From: Algihabitans albus
Lineage (GTDB): Bacteria > Pseudomonadota > Alphaproteobacteria > Kiloniellales > DSM-21159
Reading direction: 5' to 3'
Assembly (NCBI RefSeq): GCF_003572205.1
Contig: NZ_QXNY01000004.1
Coordinates: forward strand, 496,548-560,547
Length of the DNA: 64,000 nt
Positions 17,482 through 25,855 of the stretch are shown piece after piece (the stretch's first letter is position 1; every line of letters starts with the position of its first letter). Under the pieces are notes generated by a model. It worked only from the letters and a program-made list of their open reading frames with translations. It was not told where the DNA came from and did no database searches. The translations under genes and the position numbers were made by a program.

Positions 17482-18174
17482 GTGTCCAGCAATCCGTCTG
17501 TTTACGAGACTCTCAAGTCCGCCGCGACGGCGTCGTGGGAGGGCTACATCGGGCATCCCTTCGTCCGTCAGTTGGCGCGGGGAGAGCTGCCCGAGGCCTG
17601 CTTTCGCCACTACCTTGGACAGGATTACCTCTTCCTGCTGCACTACAGCCGGGCCTGGGCCCTGGCCGTGGTGAAGTCGCAGGACGTAGAGGATCTGCGC
17701 CAGTCGGCGGCGGCGGTCGACCTGTTGCTCAATCACGAGTTGGCCCTGCATGTCACCTACTGCGAGCGTTGGGGGCTGCGCGAGGCCGACCTCGTTCGCC
17801 TGCCGGAAGCCGATGCCAATCGTCTCTATACCCGCTTCGTGATGGATACGGGCCTCAGCGGCGATCTGCTCGACCTGTTGGTGGCCTTAAGCCCCTGCAG
17901 CCTGGGATATGCGGAGATCGGCCGGCGCCTCGCAGCCGACCCGGCGACACGGCTGGAGGGCAATCCCTACCGGGACTGGATAGAGATGTACGGCGGCAGC
18001 GAGTTCCAGGAAGGCGCCGAACTCTGCCGGCAACAGCTGGAACGCGTCGCGAGGGCGAGAGGTCTGACCGGCGACCTGACGGCCAACCCACGCTGGCCGG
18101 CGCTTCGGCAGCTGTTCGAGACGGCCTGCCGCCTGGAGATCGGCTTCTGGGACATGGGCCTCTTGGGCGCCTGA
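17482..18174 (+). CDS. tenA: TenA-family aminopyrimidine hydrolase/thiaminase II
   Basis: A 230-residue helical TenA protein that hydrolyses aminopyrimidine breakdown products to salvage the thiamine pyrimidine. The nucleophilic Cys is in ALSPCSLGYAEIG and the conserved Glu is in RLEIGFWDM. The N-terminal PFVRQLARGELP helix and the YLGQDYLFL segment are also typical, so the enzyme looks complete. The start is GTG at 17482, 11 bp after the ferredoxin stop. Its position in a sulfur/Fe-S operon rather than with thi genes is unusual. Confidence 0.9.
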   Translation: MSSNPSVYETLKSAATASWEGYIGHPFVRQLARGELPEACFRHYLGQDYLFLLHYSRAWALAVVKSQDVEDLRQSAAAVDLLLNHELALHVTYCERWGLREADLVRLPEADANRLYTRFVMDTGLSGDLLDLLVALSPCSLGYAEIGRRLAADPATRLEGNPYRDWIEMYGGSEFQEGAELCRQQLERVARARGLTGDLTANPRWPALRQLFETACRLEIGFWDMGLLGA

Positions 18175-18320
18175 CTCTCGCGGCGCCTGAGACCGGTCCG
18201 TTTTGCCAAGTCTGGCCGAGGCTGTCATGATTTCTGCTGGAGGTCTGGCCACGCTTCGGCGACCTGCGGCCAGGACCGCCAGAAGGTAACGCCCTCATCC
18301 ACGCAGCGGGGTGTCAGACA

Positions 18321-18671
18321 ATGCAACTGCCTCTCGAAATCGCTTTCAAGGACCTGGACCACTCGGATGCGGTGGAGGACCGCGTGCGGCAGGAGGCCCA
18401 GAAACTCGACCGCTTCTTCAGCCACATCACGTCCTGCCGCGTGGTTGTCGAGGCGCCCCACAAACAGCACAGCAAGGGGAACCTCTATCGGATCGGCATT
18501 CATCTCACCGTGCCGCCGAGCCGGACCATCGACGTCACGCGCGCTCATCCAGGAGACCCGCGGCACACCGACATCAACGTTGCGATCAAGGACGCTTTCA
18601 AGGCCGCCGCGCGCCAATTGGAGGATCACGCACGCCGGTTGCGCGGCGATGTGAAGACCCACGGCGAATAG
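18321..18671 (+). CDS. hpf: Ribosome hibernation factor, short HPF/RaiA type
   Basis: A 116-residue member of the HPF/RaiA (YfiA) family, which binds the 30S decoding centre and helps ribosomes go dormant. It has the beta-alpha-beta-beta-beta-alpha layout: an N-terminal LEIAFKDLDHS strand, the helix RVRQEAQKLDRFF, and the closing helix DINVAIKDAFKAAARQLEDHAR. It lacks the C-terminal dimerisation domain of long HPF and is not next to rpoN. It ends 12 bp from the convergent acyl-CoA synthetase gene. Confidence 0.85.
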   Translation: MQLPLEIAFKDLDHSDAVEDRVRQEAQKLDRFFSHITSCRVVVEAPHKQHSKGNLYRIGIHLTVPPSRTIDVTRAHPGDPRHTDINVAIKDAFKAAARQLEDHARRLRGDVKTHGE

Positions 18672-18682
18672 GCGGCCGTCGT

Positions 18683-20230
18683 TCAGGTCTCTCGAGAGCG
18701 CTCGTCCGCTTCGAGCAGAGCCCGCAGTTCGGTCTTCAACACCTTGCCGTAGTTGTTCTTCGGCAGAGCGGCGACGAAGCGGTAGCCCTTCGGCCGCTTG
18801 AAGCGCGCGATGTGCTCGAGGCAGAGCCGGTTCAACTCGTCTTCGCTGGGCGCTGCTGTCTTGCGAGCGACCACGACGGCGACCACTTCTTCTCCCCAGT
18901 CCGGATGCGGGCGGCCGATCACCGCGACTTCGGCGACCTTCGGATGCCGGAGCAGGACCTCCTCCACTTCGCGCGGATAGATGTTCGTGCCGCCGGAAAT
19001 GATTACGTCCTTGGAGCGGTCCTTCAGGGTCAGGAAGCCGTCTTCGTCCAGGCTCGCCATATCGCCGGTGTGCAGCCAACCGCCTTTCAGCGTCTGTGCG
19101 CTGGCGGCTTCGTCCTGCCAGTAGCCCGGGATCACCGAAGGCCCGCGCACCAGCACTTCACCGACTTCGCCGGGTGGCAGACTGCGGTCGTCTTCGTCGG
19201 CGACCCGAAGTTCGACCAGCATCTGGGCACGTCCAACCGAGGCGAGACGCGTCTCGTAGGCCGGATGGTCGATCTCCGCATGCTGGTCGCGCGTGAGCGA
19301 GGTGATGCACATGGGGCTTTCACCCTGGCCGTAGATCTGCACGAAGCGGTTTCCGAAAACCTCGAGGGCTTGTTTGAGGTCGGTGACGTACATCGGTCCG
19401 CCGCCATAGACGAGCGTGTTCAGGTTGGCCGTCGGGGCCGAGTCTGCATCGGCGTGCTCGACGAGACGTTTGATCATGGTGGGGGCGAAGAAGGCCCCGA
19501 GACCTCGATAGACCTTCATCAGGCCGATGAATTCGGCGGGATCGAACCCCCCCGACTCCGGAATCACATGCAGTGCGGCTTGCGCCATGTAGGGGAAGTT
19601 GTAGAGACCGGCGCCGTGGCTCATCGGCGCGGCGTAGACGAGGGCGTCGTCTGGCCCGACGGCATCGACATCCGGAAAGTAGCAGGAGGTCATCGTCCAG
19701 AGATTACGATGGGTGATCATGGCGCCCTTCGGCCGGCCGGTGGTGCCGCTGGTGAAGAAAAGCCACGCCAAGTCGTCCAGGTCGCGATCGGCCGGGTGCA
19801 TCGGATCGCTTTGCAAGAGCTGTCGGTAGAGCGGTGCCTCGACCTCGATCACCTCCTGCAACCGATCGAGGCCGGCGCTTTCGCTCCGAATATCCGTCGC
19901 CAGATCGGGGGTCACGAAGCAGAGACGGGCACCGGACTTGCCCAGCATGTAGGCGAGTTCTCTCGGGTGCAGCTTGGCGTTCATCGGCACCGGCACAAGG
20001 CCGGCCCACCAGCAGCCGTAGAGCACTTCAAGGTAGGCTGGGCAGTTCTTCATCGCGAGGGCGACGCGATCGCCGGGAACGAGGTCGAAGCGTCCGCGCA
20101 AACTGGCGCCGAGACAGGCTGCCCGTCGCGCCAGGGTGCTGTAGGTCGTCGGGGTGCCGGCACCCTGGACGATGGCGGCGCGTTCGCCGCGACCACGGGC
20201 GGTCCGGACAAGAAGCTGGACGAGGTTCAT
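18683..20230 (-). CDS. Acyl-CoA synthetase (AMP-forming)
   Basis: A 515-residue ANL-superfamily ligase that activates a carboxylic acid to its CoA thioester through an acyl-adenylate. The nucleotide loop is FFTSGTTGRPKGAM. The A5 motif is YGQGESPM, followed by LHTGDMASLDEDG, the hinge KDRSKDVIISGGTNIYPREVE and the C-terminal catalytic Lys in NNYGKVLKTEL. It is cytosolic, without a signal peptide. The acid substrate cannot be read from the sequence. It is divergent from the second TAXI gene with a 164-bp intergenic region, so the TAXI ligand may be the acid activated here (speculative). Confidence 0.9.
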   Translation of the reverse strand: MNLVQLLVRTARGRGERAAIVQGAGTPTTYSTLARRAACLGASLRGRFDLVPGDRVALAMKNCPAYLEVLYGCWWAGLVPVPMNAKLHPRELAYMLGKSGARLCFVTPDLATDIRSESAGLDRLQEVIEVEAPLYRQLLQSDPMHPADRDLDDLAWLFFTSGTTGRPKGAMITHRNLWTMTSCYFPDVDAVGPDDALVYAAPMSHGAGLYNFPYMAQAALHVIPESGGFDPAEFIGLMKVYRGLGAFFAPTMIKRLVEHADADSAPTANLNTLVYGGGPMYVTDLKQALEVFGNRFVQIYGQGESPMCITSLTRDQHAEIDHPAYETRLASVGRAQMLVELRVADEDDRSLPPGEVGEVLVRGPSVIPGYWQDEAASAQTLKGGWLHTGDMASLDEDGFLTLKDRSKDVIISGGTNIYPREVEEVLLRHPKVAEVAVIGRPHPDWGEEVVAVVVARKTAAPSEDELNRLCLEHIARFKRPKGYRFVAALPKNNYGKVLKTELRALLEADERSRET

Positions 20231-20394
20231 TTCCAGGCCGCGCTGCGTACTATCGTAAAGCTTGTTTCAATCATAGGGCGCGCAGTCTGTGCAAGAGAGT
20301 GGAGGTGAGGCAAGGGCATGGCCGTTTCATTTTGCACTGCAGCGCGTCATAATCCCGGTTACGGCCGCAGATCAGTGAAAGGCCAGACCCTCCA

Positions 20395-21510
20395 ATGCCC
20401 TTGACGCGCCGAACCTTGCTCCAGCGACTGGCTGCCGCCGGGCTGCTGGCGACGACGCCAGCCGGCGTTGGCCGTGCGGTCGCCGATCAGGCGAGCTTCT
20501 TCCGGATCGGGACCGGATCGACCGGCGGCACCTACTTCCCGATCGGCAGTCTTCTGGCCAGCGTGATCTCCAATCCGCCCGGCAGCCGCGGCTGCGACCG
20601 GGGCGGCAGTTGCGGTGTGCCGGGACTGATCGCCGTGGCGCAGTCGACCGAGGGCTCGGTCGCCAATGTGGCGGCGATCGCCGGCGGCCGGCTGGAGTCC
20701 GGGCTCTGCCAAGCCGACGTCGCTTTCTGGGCCTTTCATGGCGAGGCGGTGTTCGAGGGGAACGAAAGGGTTACGAAGCTCCGCACGCTGGCCAACCTCT
20801 ACCCGGAGGCCATTCAGTTGGTGGTGCGGGCCGATGCCGGAATTCGCTCGGTCGAGGATCTCAAGGGCAAGCGGATCTCGGTCGACCGAGAGGGCTCGGG
20901 CACTCTGGTTGATGCACGTCTGGTGTTGGCCGCCTACGGCCTCGACGTCGAGGACCTGGAGGCTCGGTACCTGGCGTCCGGTCAGGCCGTCGAACTGATG
21001 CGCAAGGGCGAGCTGGAAGGGCTGTTTCTGGTGGCCGGTACGCCTACGGCGGCGATCGCGGGCCTTGCCGAGACGACCGCGATCCAACTCGTGCCGATCA
21101 GCGGAGAGGAAGCCATCGTGATCGAGCAGAGCTGGCCTTTCTTCAGCCATACGACGATCCAGTCCGGCACCTACCGCGGTGTCGCCGCGACTCGGACGCT
21201 CAGCGTCGGCGCTCAGTGGCTCGTGTCGGCGGATCTACCCGACGACCTGGTCACCGGCATCACTGCCGCTCTCTGGCATCCGGCCTCGCGACGACTGCTC
21301 GATACCGGCCACCCGAAGGGTAGACTGATCGAGCTCGACACCGCGCTGAACAGTCTGGGCGTTCCGCTGCACCCCGGAGCACTCGCCTACTACGAGCAGC
21401 GTGGGATCACCTTCCTCGACGAGGAGTACGATCCGGCTGAAGAGCCCTCGACCTCCGAGCTCGACGTCGTTCCGCAACTTCAGCACGAAGGGTTTGGGGA
21501 AATCGAGTAG
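20395..21510 (+). CDS. TAXI-family solute receptor (second copy)
   Basis: A 371-residue TAXI receptor with an N-terminal signal sequence (RRTLLQRLAAAGLLATTPAG, Tat-like). Core motifs are FFRIGTGSTGGTYFPIG, AVAQSTEGSVANVAAI, and RISVDREGSGTLVDARL. Two cysteines flank a Gly-rich loop (GCDRGGSCG), as in the first copy. No DctQ or DctM permease and no kinase lie next to it. The C-terminus extends about 30 residues beyond the core with an acidic tail. It is either a sensor, or a receptor for a permease encoded elsewhere. Confidence 0.88.
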   Translation: MPLTRRTLLQRLAAAGLLATTPAGVGRAVADQASFFRIGTGSTGGTYFPIGSLLASVISNPPGSRGCDRGGSCGVPGLIAVAQSTEGSVANVAAIAGGRLESGLCQADVAFWAFHGEAVFEGNERVTKLRTLANLYPEAIQLVVRADAGIRSVEDLKGKRISVDREGSGTLVDARLVLAAYGLDVEDLEARYLASGQAVELMRKGELEGLFLVAGTPTAAIAGLAETTAIQLVPISGEEAIVIEQSWPFFSHTTIQSGTYRGVAATRTLSVGAQWLVSADLPDDLVTGITAALWHPASRRLLDTGHPKGRLIELDTALNSLGVPLHPGALAYYEQRGITFLDEEYDPAEEPSTSELDVVPQLQHEGFGEIE

Positions 21511-21728
21511 CGGCTGAATGCCGCGTTCCCGAAGATTTCCCGCCGATTCCAACTCCTCATTCCCTCTCAAGTCGGACAGGCCGGTGTCTTCCTACGACAA
21601 CCGGGCTCGATTTATTTTCCGGACCAGGATTCGGTGCTTCCGACACTTAAGCATTTCCCTACTGCGGCGATCTGCATTACAACCGGCGAAGTCGATCAGT
21701 AGAGACGCTTTTGCCGGAGGCGGTTGTC

Positions 21729-22622
21729 GTGGTTGCGAGTATTCTTGCTGGCCGTTCCAGCTCCAAAATCCTGTACGACCCTTTTCCCCATCTGATCGTC
21801 ACCGATGCGCTCGAGCCAAGCTATTACGCGGAACTCTCGGAGTGCTATCCGGATTTCGAGACGATCCGCAAAGAGCGAGCGCTCGAGAGCAACAAGGCCT
21901 ATCTGCTGAACGCCGTCGAGGTGGTGCAGAATCCTCGGATGCCGTCGATCTGGAGAGATTTCTTCACCTACCACGCCTCGGACGATTTCTTCCGGGAATG
22001 CCTGGCTTTCTGGCAGCCTGCGATTCGCCGTGTCTATCCGGACATCGAGCAGGTCCTTGGAAGGCCGCTCGACGCCGTGACCACGGCGATCCGGCCGGAC
22101 AAGGCTGGCTTGGCAGCCTCTGGCAAGGAAGCGGCCAACATTCTGTTGGATGTACAGTTCGGGGTCAACAGCCCGGTCACCGCGGAAAGCAGCGTGCGCG
22201 GCCCCCATGTCGACAAGCCCTGCAAGCTGTTTGCCGGGCTGCTCTATTTCCGGCATCCACAGGACGAGGCGCCTGGCGGTGACCTCGGATTCTATCGTTA
22301 CCGGGGCAATCGCCGGGTCTTCGATCGCCACTACAATATTAAGGATCGCTGCGTCGAACGGGTGGCCGAAATCCCCTACCGCGCGAACACTCTCGTCATG
22401 TGGCTGAATACGCCCGACAGCCTACACGGCGTTTCACCGCGCAGTTCGACCCGCTTTCCACGGCGCTACGTCAATTTTCTTGCCGAGTGCTACCAACTGA
22501 GCGGCGAGGGTTTCTTTCCCGTCCGACGCTCTTTTGCGGACCGGATCACCGGTGCCGTTGCCGGCAAGCTAGCTCGCCGTCTCGGCAGCAACCGTGGTGG
22601 CGGTCCCAGCCCGACCGCGTGA
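21729..22622 (+). CDS. 2OG-Fe(II) oxygenase-like protein
   Basis: A protein of about 297 residues resembling Fe(II)/2-oxoglutarate dioxygenases of the prolyl-4-hydroxylase type. The facial-triad pattern His-x-Asp is in RGPHVDKPCKLF and the distal His is in PDSLHGVSPR. A 2-oxoglutarate-binding basic residue probably lies in the RFPRRYVNF region. An in-frame TTG lies further upstream, but the GGAGG at 21716-21720 sits 8 bases before the GTG at 21729, which decides the start. The C-terminus is basic. The substrate is unknown. Its end faces the GST gene. Confidence 0.75.
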   Translation: MVASILAGRSSSKILYDPFPHLIVTDALEPSYYAELSECYPDFETIRKERALESNKAYLLNAVEVVQNPRMPSIWRDFFTYHASDDFFRECLAFWQPAIRRVYPDIEQVLGRPLDAVTTAIRPDKAGLAASGKEAANILLDVQFGVNSPVTAESSVRGPHVDKPCKLFAGLLYFRHPQDEAPGGDLGFYRYRGNRRVFDRHYNIKDRCVERVAEIPYRANTLVMWLNTPDSLHGVSPRSSTRFPRRYVNFLAECYQLSGEGFFPVRRSFADRITGAVAGKLARRLGSNRGGGPSPTA

Positions 22623-22653
22623 TCGGGACCGGGAGTCCTTCAGCTGTTCCGCC

Positions 22654-23358
22654 TCAGTGATCCGGCAGCTCCCAAGGCTCGATCTTGGCGGCTTCGACCC
22701 AAACCTGCATCGGCGGCCAAGCGAACAGGGCCTCGACGTAAGCCTGGCAGGTCGCATCGAGCGGTACGCCGTAGGTCCTGAAGCGCGAGGCGACCGGCGC
22801 ATAAATGCAGTCGGCGATCGATGGCCGGCCGAACAGAAACGGCCCGCCGTCTCCGAAGCCGACACGGCATTCCTGCCAGATCTGAGCGATGCGGTCGATG
22901 TCGGCCTGGCAAGCGCGACTCGGTGTTCTCGGCTTGCTGGCCCGTATGTCCATCGACATCTCCTGCCGCAAAGTGGCGAACCCGCTGTGCATTTCGGCAC
23001 TGACCGCGCGGGCGAAAGCCCTCGCCTGGCGCTCGGCAGGCCAAAGTCCGGCAGCGGGGAAGATCTCGTGCAGGTACTCGGCGATCGCCAGCGAGTCCCA
23101 GACGAGAAGCTCCCCATGAAGCAGGACCGGCACCAGGCCGCTGGGCGAATGGGCGAGAAGCTGGGAGCGTGTCTCCGGCTGATCCAGCGGAATCAGGATT
23201 TCCTTCGCTTGAGCGGGCGTCATCGCCAGGACGAGGGCCGCCCGCATGGACCAGGAGGAGTAGTTCCTGTTGCCGATCACCAGGGTCATTGCGCCGGGAG
23301 TCCCGCTGCTTCCAGCTTCCGGCTTTGGGGAGGTGATTTCCGTCTGCGCCTCTGACAT
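22654..23358 (-). CDS. Glutathione S-transferase family protein
   Basis: A 234-residue GST. The thioredoxin-fold N-terminal half begins TLVIGNRNYSSWSMRAAL, with the likely glutathione-activating Ser in this loop. The cis-Pro segment is SPSGLVPVLLHG, followed by WDSLAIAEYL, and the helical C-terminal domain contains RPSIADCIYAPVA. It is cytosolic and probably takes part in detoxification or maleylacetoacetate-type isomerisation, which cannot be resolved. The ATG at 23358 has an AGAGGG ribosome site. A longer upstream frame was not used. It is divergent from the aminopeptidase with about 109 bp between starts. Confidence 0.88.
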   Translation of the reverse strand: MSEAQTEITSPKPEAGSSGTPGAMTLVIGNRNYSSWSMRAALVLAMTPAQAKEILIPLDQPETRSQLLAHSPSGLVPVLLHGELLVWDSLAIAEYLHEIFPAAGLWPAERQARAFARAVSAEMHSGFATLRQEMSMDIRASKPRTPSRACQADIDRIAQIWQECRVGFGDGGPFLFGRPSIADCIYAPVASRFRTYGVPLDATCQAYVEALFAWPPMQVWVEAAKIEPWELPDH

Positions 23359-23467
23359 TCTCTGCCCTCTTTTTTCGGCTTTGCCCACGGTCGCGCGCGC
23401 CGGGTAGGTGTGGCGATTTCTGGCTTGCCGGACGGTCATCCGCAACCGCAGGAATTCTTGGTCGATC

Positions 23468-24904
23468 ATGAGCGAGTCTTATACCGTTATCGTCAACCCG
23501 ACAGCTTCGGATCATTTGATCGAAACGGCCGATGCGCCTGTCGAAGTTGTGGCGCTGACGAAAGCAGAGCTGGAGAGCTGGCTGACAAAAGCGGAACCGG
23601 TCGAATCCGCCTGGGTTGAAGCGCTCGGTTTTTCGGCGGACCCCGGTAAACAAGCTCTGTTGCCGGCGGCCGACGGCAAACTGACGCGGGTGCTGCTCGG
23701 GGTCGAGGAGCCTGTCGATCTCTGGGCCTTCGCGGGTCTGCCCGAAGCCTTGCCGGAGGGTGATTATCATCTCGCCGCGCAAAGCCCGCGGGCACTTGCC
23801 GAAGCGGCGGCTTTGGGGTGGGCGGTCGGAGGCTACCGCTTCCGGAGATACAAGACCAAGGACAAGGCGCCGGTCGCGCGCCTCGTCTGGCCGGAAGGCG
23901 TCGATCGGGCGGCCGTCACCCGCTTGGCCGCCGGTGTCGGCTGGGTGCGCGACCTCGTCACGACACCGGCGGAAGACATGGGGCCGGGCGATCTCGAGCG
24001 CAGCGCGCGCAGTTTGGCGACAAGCTACGGTGCCCAGATCTCCGTGATCTCGGGTGCGCAGTTGCTCGAGAGCGACTATCCGGCAATCCACACGGTCGGA
24101 CGTGCCGCCGGCGACGGCCGCGAGGCGAGGCTGATCGATCTGACCTGGACCGGCAGCCAGACCGGTCCGCAGGTTACCCTGATCGGCAAGGGCGTCTGCT
24201 TCGACAGCGGCGGGCTCGATCTCAAAAGCCCGGCCAACATGAAGCTGATGAAAAAGGATATGGGCGGTGCCGCCCATGCGCTGGGCCTTGCCTACCTCAT
24301 CATGGATGCCGGTCTGCCGCTCCGCCTGCGGGTTCTGGTCCCCGCGGTCGAGAATGCCGTGTCGGGTGAGGCCTTTCGACCGCTCGACGTGCTGCGCACC
24401 CGCCAGGGCTTGACGGTCGAGGTCGGCGATACCGATGCGGAGGGGCGCTTGATTCTCTGCGACGCCTTGGCCGAGGCGGGTCGCGACCGTCCCGATCTGT
24501 TGCTGGACATGGCGACCCTGACCGGCGCGGCGCGGGTTGCCCTGGGCACGGACCTGCCGGCGCTCTTCAGCAACAACGACGATCTCGCCGCCGCCGCGCT
24601 CGCCGCCGCGGCGCGGGAGGCCGACCCTCTTTGGCGCTTGCCCTTACACCAGCCGTACCAGCGCTTTCTCGAAAGCAAGGTCGCGGATCTCTCGAGCACC
24701 GGTAGCAGTGGCTTCGGCGGAGCGATCACGGCGGCCCTTTTCCTCGAACGTTTCGTGCCGGAAGGGGCGCCTTGGATTCACGTCGACCTGATGGCCTGGA
24801 ACACGGCGGGACGGCCGGGGCGGCCCGAAGGCGGCGAGGCCCAGGGCCTGCGCGCGCTCTATGCTCTTGTGCAGACGACCGTCGAGCGCGGGAGCTGGCG
24901 CTGA
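23468..24904 (+). CDS. M17 leucyl aminopeptidase
   Basis: A 478-residue cytosolic dimetal aminopeptidase that removes N-terminal residues from peptides. The catalytic C-terminal half contains GKGVCFDSGGLDLKS, the Lys/Asp segment MKKDMGGAA, and the signature DTDAEGRLILCDAL with its metal-binding Asp and Glu and the active-site Arg. DLPALFSNND and the GGAITAALFLERF helix follow. The N-terminal domain (about 150 residues) is more variable. It resembles PepB/PepA-like alphaproteobacterial enzymes. The frame extends upstream, but MSESYTVIV is the natural start. Confidence 0.92.
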   Translation: MSESYTVIVNPTASDHLIETADAPVEVVALTKAELESWLTKAEPVESAWVEALGFSADPGKQALLPAADGKLTRVLLGVEEPVDLWAFAGLPEALPEGDYHLAAQSPRALAEAAALGWAVGGYRFRRYKTKDKAPVARLVWPEGVDRAAVTRLAAGVGWVRDLVTTPAEDMGPGDLERSARSLATSYGAQISVISGAQLLESDYPAIHTVGRAAGDGREARLIDLTWTGSQTGPQVTLIGKGVCFDSGGLDLKSPANMKLMKKDMGGAAHALGLAYLIMDAGLPLRLRVLVPAVENAVSGEAFRPLDVLRTRQGLTVEVGDTDAEGRLILCDALAEAGRDRPDLLLDMATLTGAARVALGTDLPALFSNNDDLAAAALAAAAREADPLWRLPLHQPYQRFLESKVADLSSTGSSGFGGAITAALFLERFVPEGAPWIHVDLMAWNTAGRPGRPEGGEAQGLRALYALVQTTVERGSWR

Positions 24905-25027
24905 GACCGCCGAGACGTCGCAAGCGGATGACAGACCGCCGCCTCCGGCGAAACTCCAGTCGGGCGGTTGCCTATGCTAAGCTCTCATTTCGGATGAGAA
25001 GGGAGCCGGCGAGGTCTGGGGGGAGCG

Positions 25028-25471
25028 ATGTTTCAGAACATTTTGTGTTGTGTCGACGGATCGAAGCATGCTTTGCGCGCGGCCGAACATGCCTGTGCCC
25101 TGGCTCAGAAGTTCGGTAGCGCCTTGACCTTGATGACCGTCGCCAAGGAACTGAAGCCTAGCGAACAGGTGAAGCGTTTCATTGAGTTGGAGCATCTTTC
25201 GGGTGAGCCGCAGTACGTGCTCGACGAGTACACCGAAACGATTATGGACAAGGCCAAGGATGTGGCGGAGTCCTGCGGACTGAAAGGGGTCAAGACGGAG
25301 ATCAAGACCGGAAATCCGGCGCGCGGAATCATGGAGTATGCCGAGCGCCGGAAGGTCGACACCATCGTCCTTGGCCGGCGTGGAATGGGGGATGTCGAGG
25401 GGGTGCTGCTCGGCAGTGTCTCGCACAAGGTGGCGAGCCTGGCGAAATGCACGGTCGTCACCACCCGTTGA
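25028..25471 (+). CDS. Universal stress protein, ATP-binding type
   Basis: A 147-residue single-domain UspA-family protein. It starts with a beta strand and the loop FQNILCCVDGSKHALRAAEHA. It ends with the nucleotide-binding Gly motif VLGRRGMGDVEGVLLGSVSHKV (Gly-x2-Gly-x9-Gly-Ser), so it should bind ATP. A GGGGAG ribosome site precedes the ATG. It is followed 10 bp later by a MarR-type regulator, suggesting co-transcription. The role, such as stress survival, is known only at family level. Confidence 0.92.
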   Translation: MFQNILCCVDGSKHALRAAEHACALAQKFGSALTLMTVAKELKPSEQVKRFIELEHLSGEPQYVLDEYTETIMDKAKDVAESCGLKGVKTEIKTGNPARGIMEYAERRKVDTIVLGRRGMGDVEGVLLGSVSHKVASLAKCTVVTTR

Positions 25472-25481
25472 GCGGACCGCC

Positions 25482-25820
25482 ATGGAGATGACGCCGCAAC
25501 AGGCCTTGGCGCTCTACCGAGCCACGGGATCTGCCGTTTTGGTACGCGACTGGCCCGATCTCACACAGCGCCAACTCGCGATTCTACTCGACGTCTATCT
25601 CTCCGCCCCGCCGCACACGGTGCGCGGTCTGGCTGAGAAGCTGGGGATTTCGAAGCCGGCCGTGAGCCGGGCGCTCGATCGCCTGGGGCAGCTTGAGTTC
25701 GCCAAGCGCAAGATCGACGAGACCGACAAACGCTCGATCCTGGTACAGCGCACCGTCAAGGGGTCCGTCTTTTTGAGGGAATTCGGGGACCTCGTCAGCG
25801 CCGTCGCCCGCGATCTGTAA
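25482..25820 (+). CDS. MarR-family transcriptional regulator
   Basis: A 112-residue winged-helix protein. The recognition helix region is VRGLAEKLGISKPAVSRALDRL, and the wing is FAKRKIDETDKRSILVQRT. It is short for MarR, which usually has about 140 residues, with little of the N-terminal dimerisation helix, although the first 30 residues are helical. It starts 10 bp after the usp gene, so it may regulate that gene or an unlinked target. No effector can be inferred. Its end is 35 bp from the convergent CDF transporter gene. Confidence 0.85.
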   Translation: MEMTPQQALALYRATGSAVLVRDWPDLTQRQLAILLDVYLSAPPHTVRGLAEKLGISKPAVSRALDRLGQLEFAKRKIDETDKRSILVQRTVKGSVFLREFGDLVSAVARDL

Positions 25821-25855
25821 CGGCGCAGGCCCTTGAAAGGTCGCAAGGCGCGCCG

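Noticed and set aside
18311-20308. 665-codon open frame on the plus strand
   Set aside because: It is antisense to the acyl-CoA synthetase with no recognisable domain. Its His/Arg/Gly-rich composition is typical of high-GC shadow frames.
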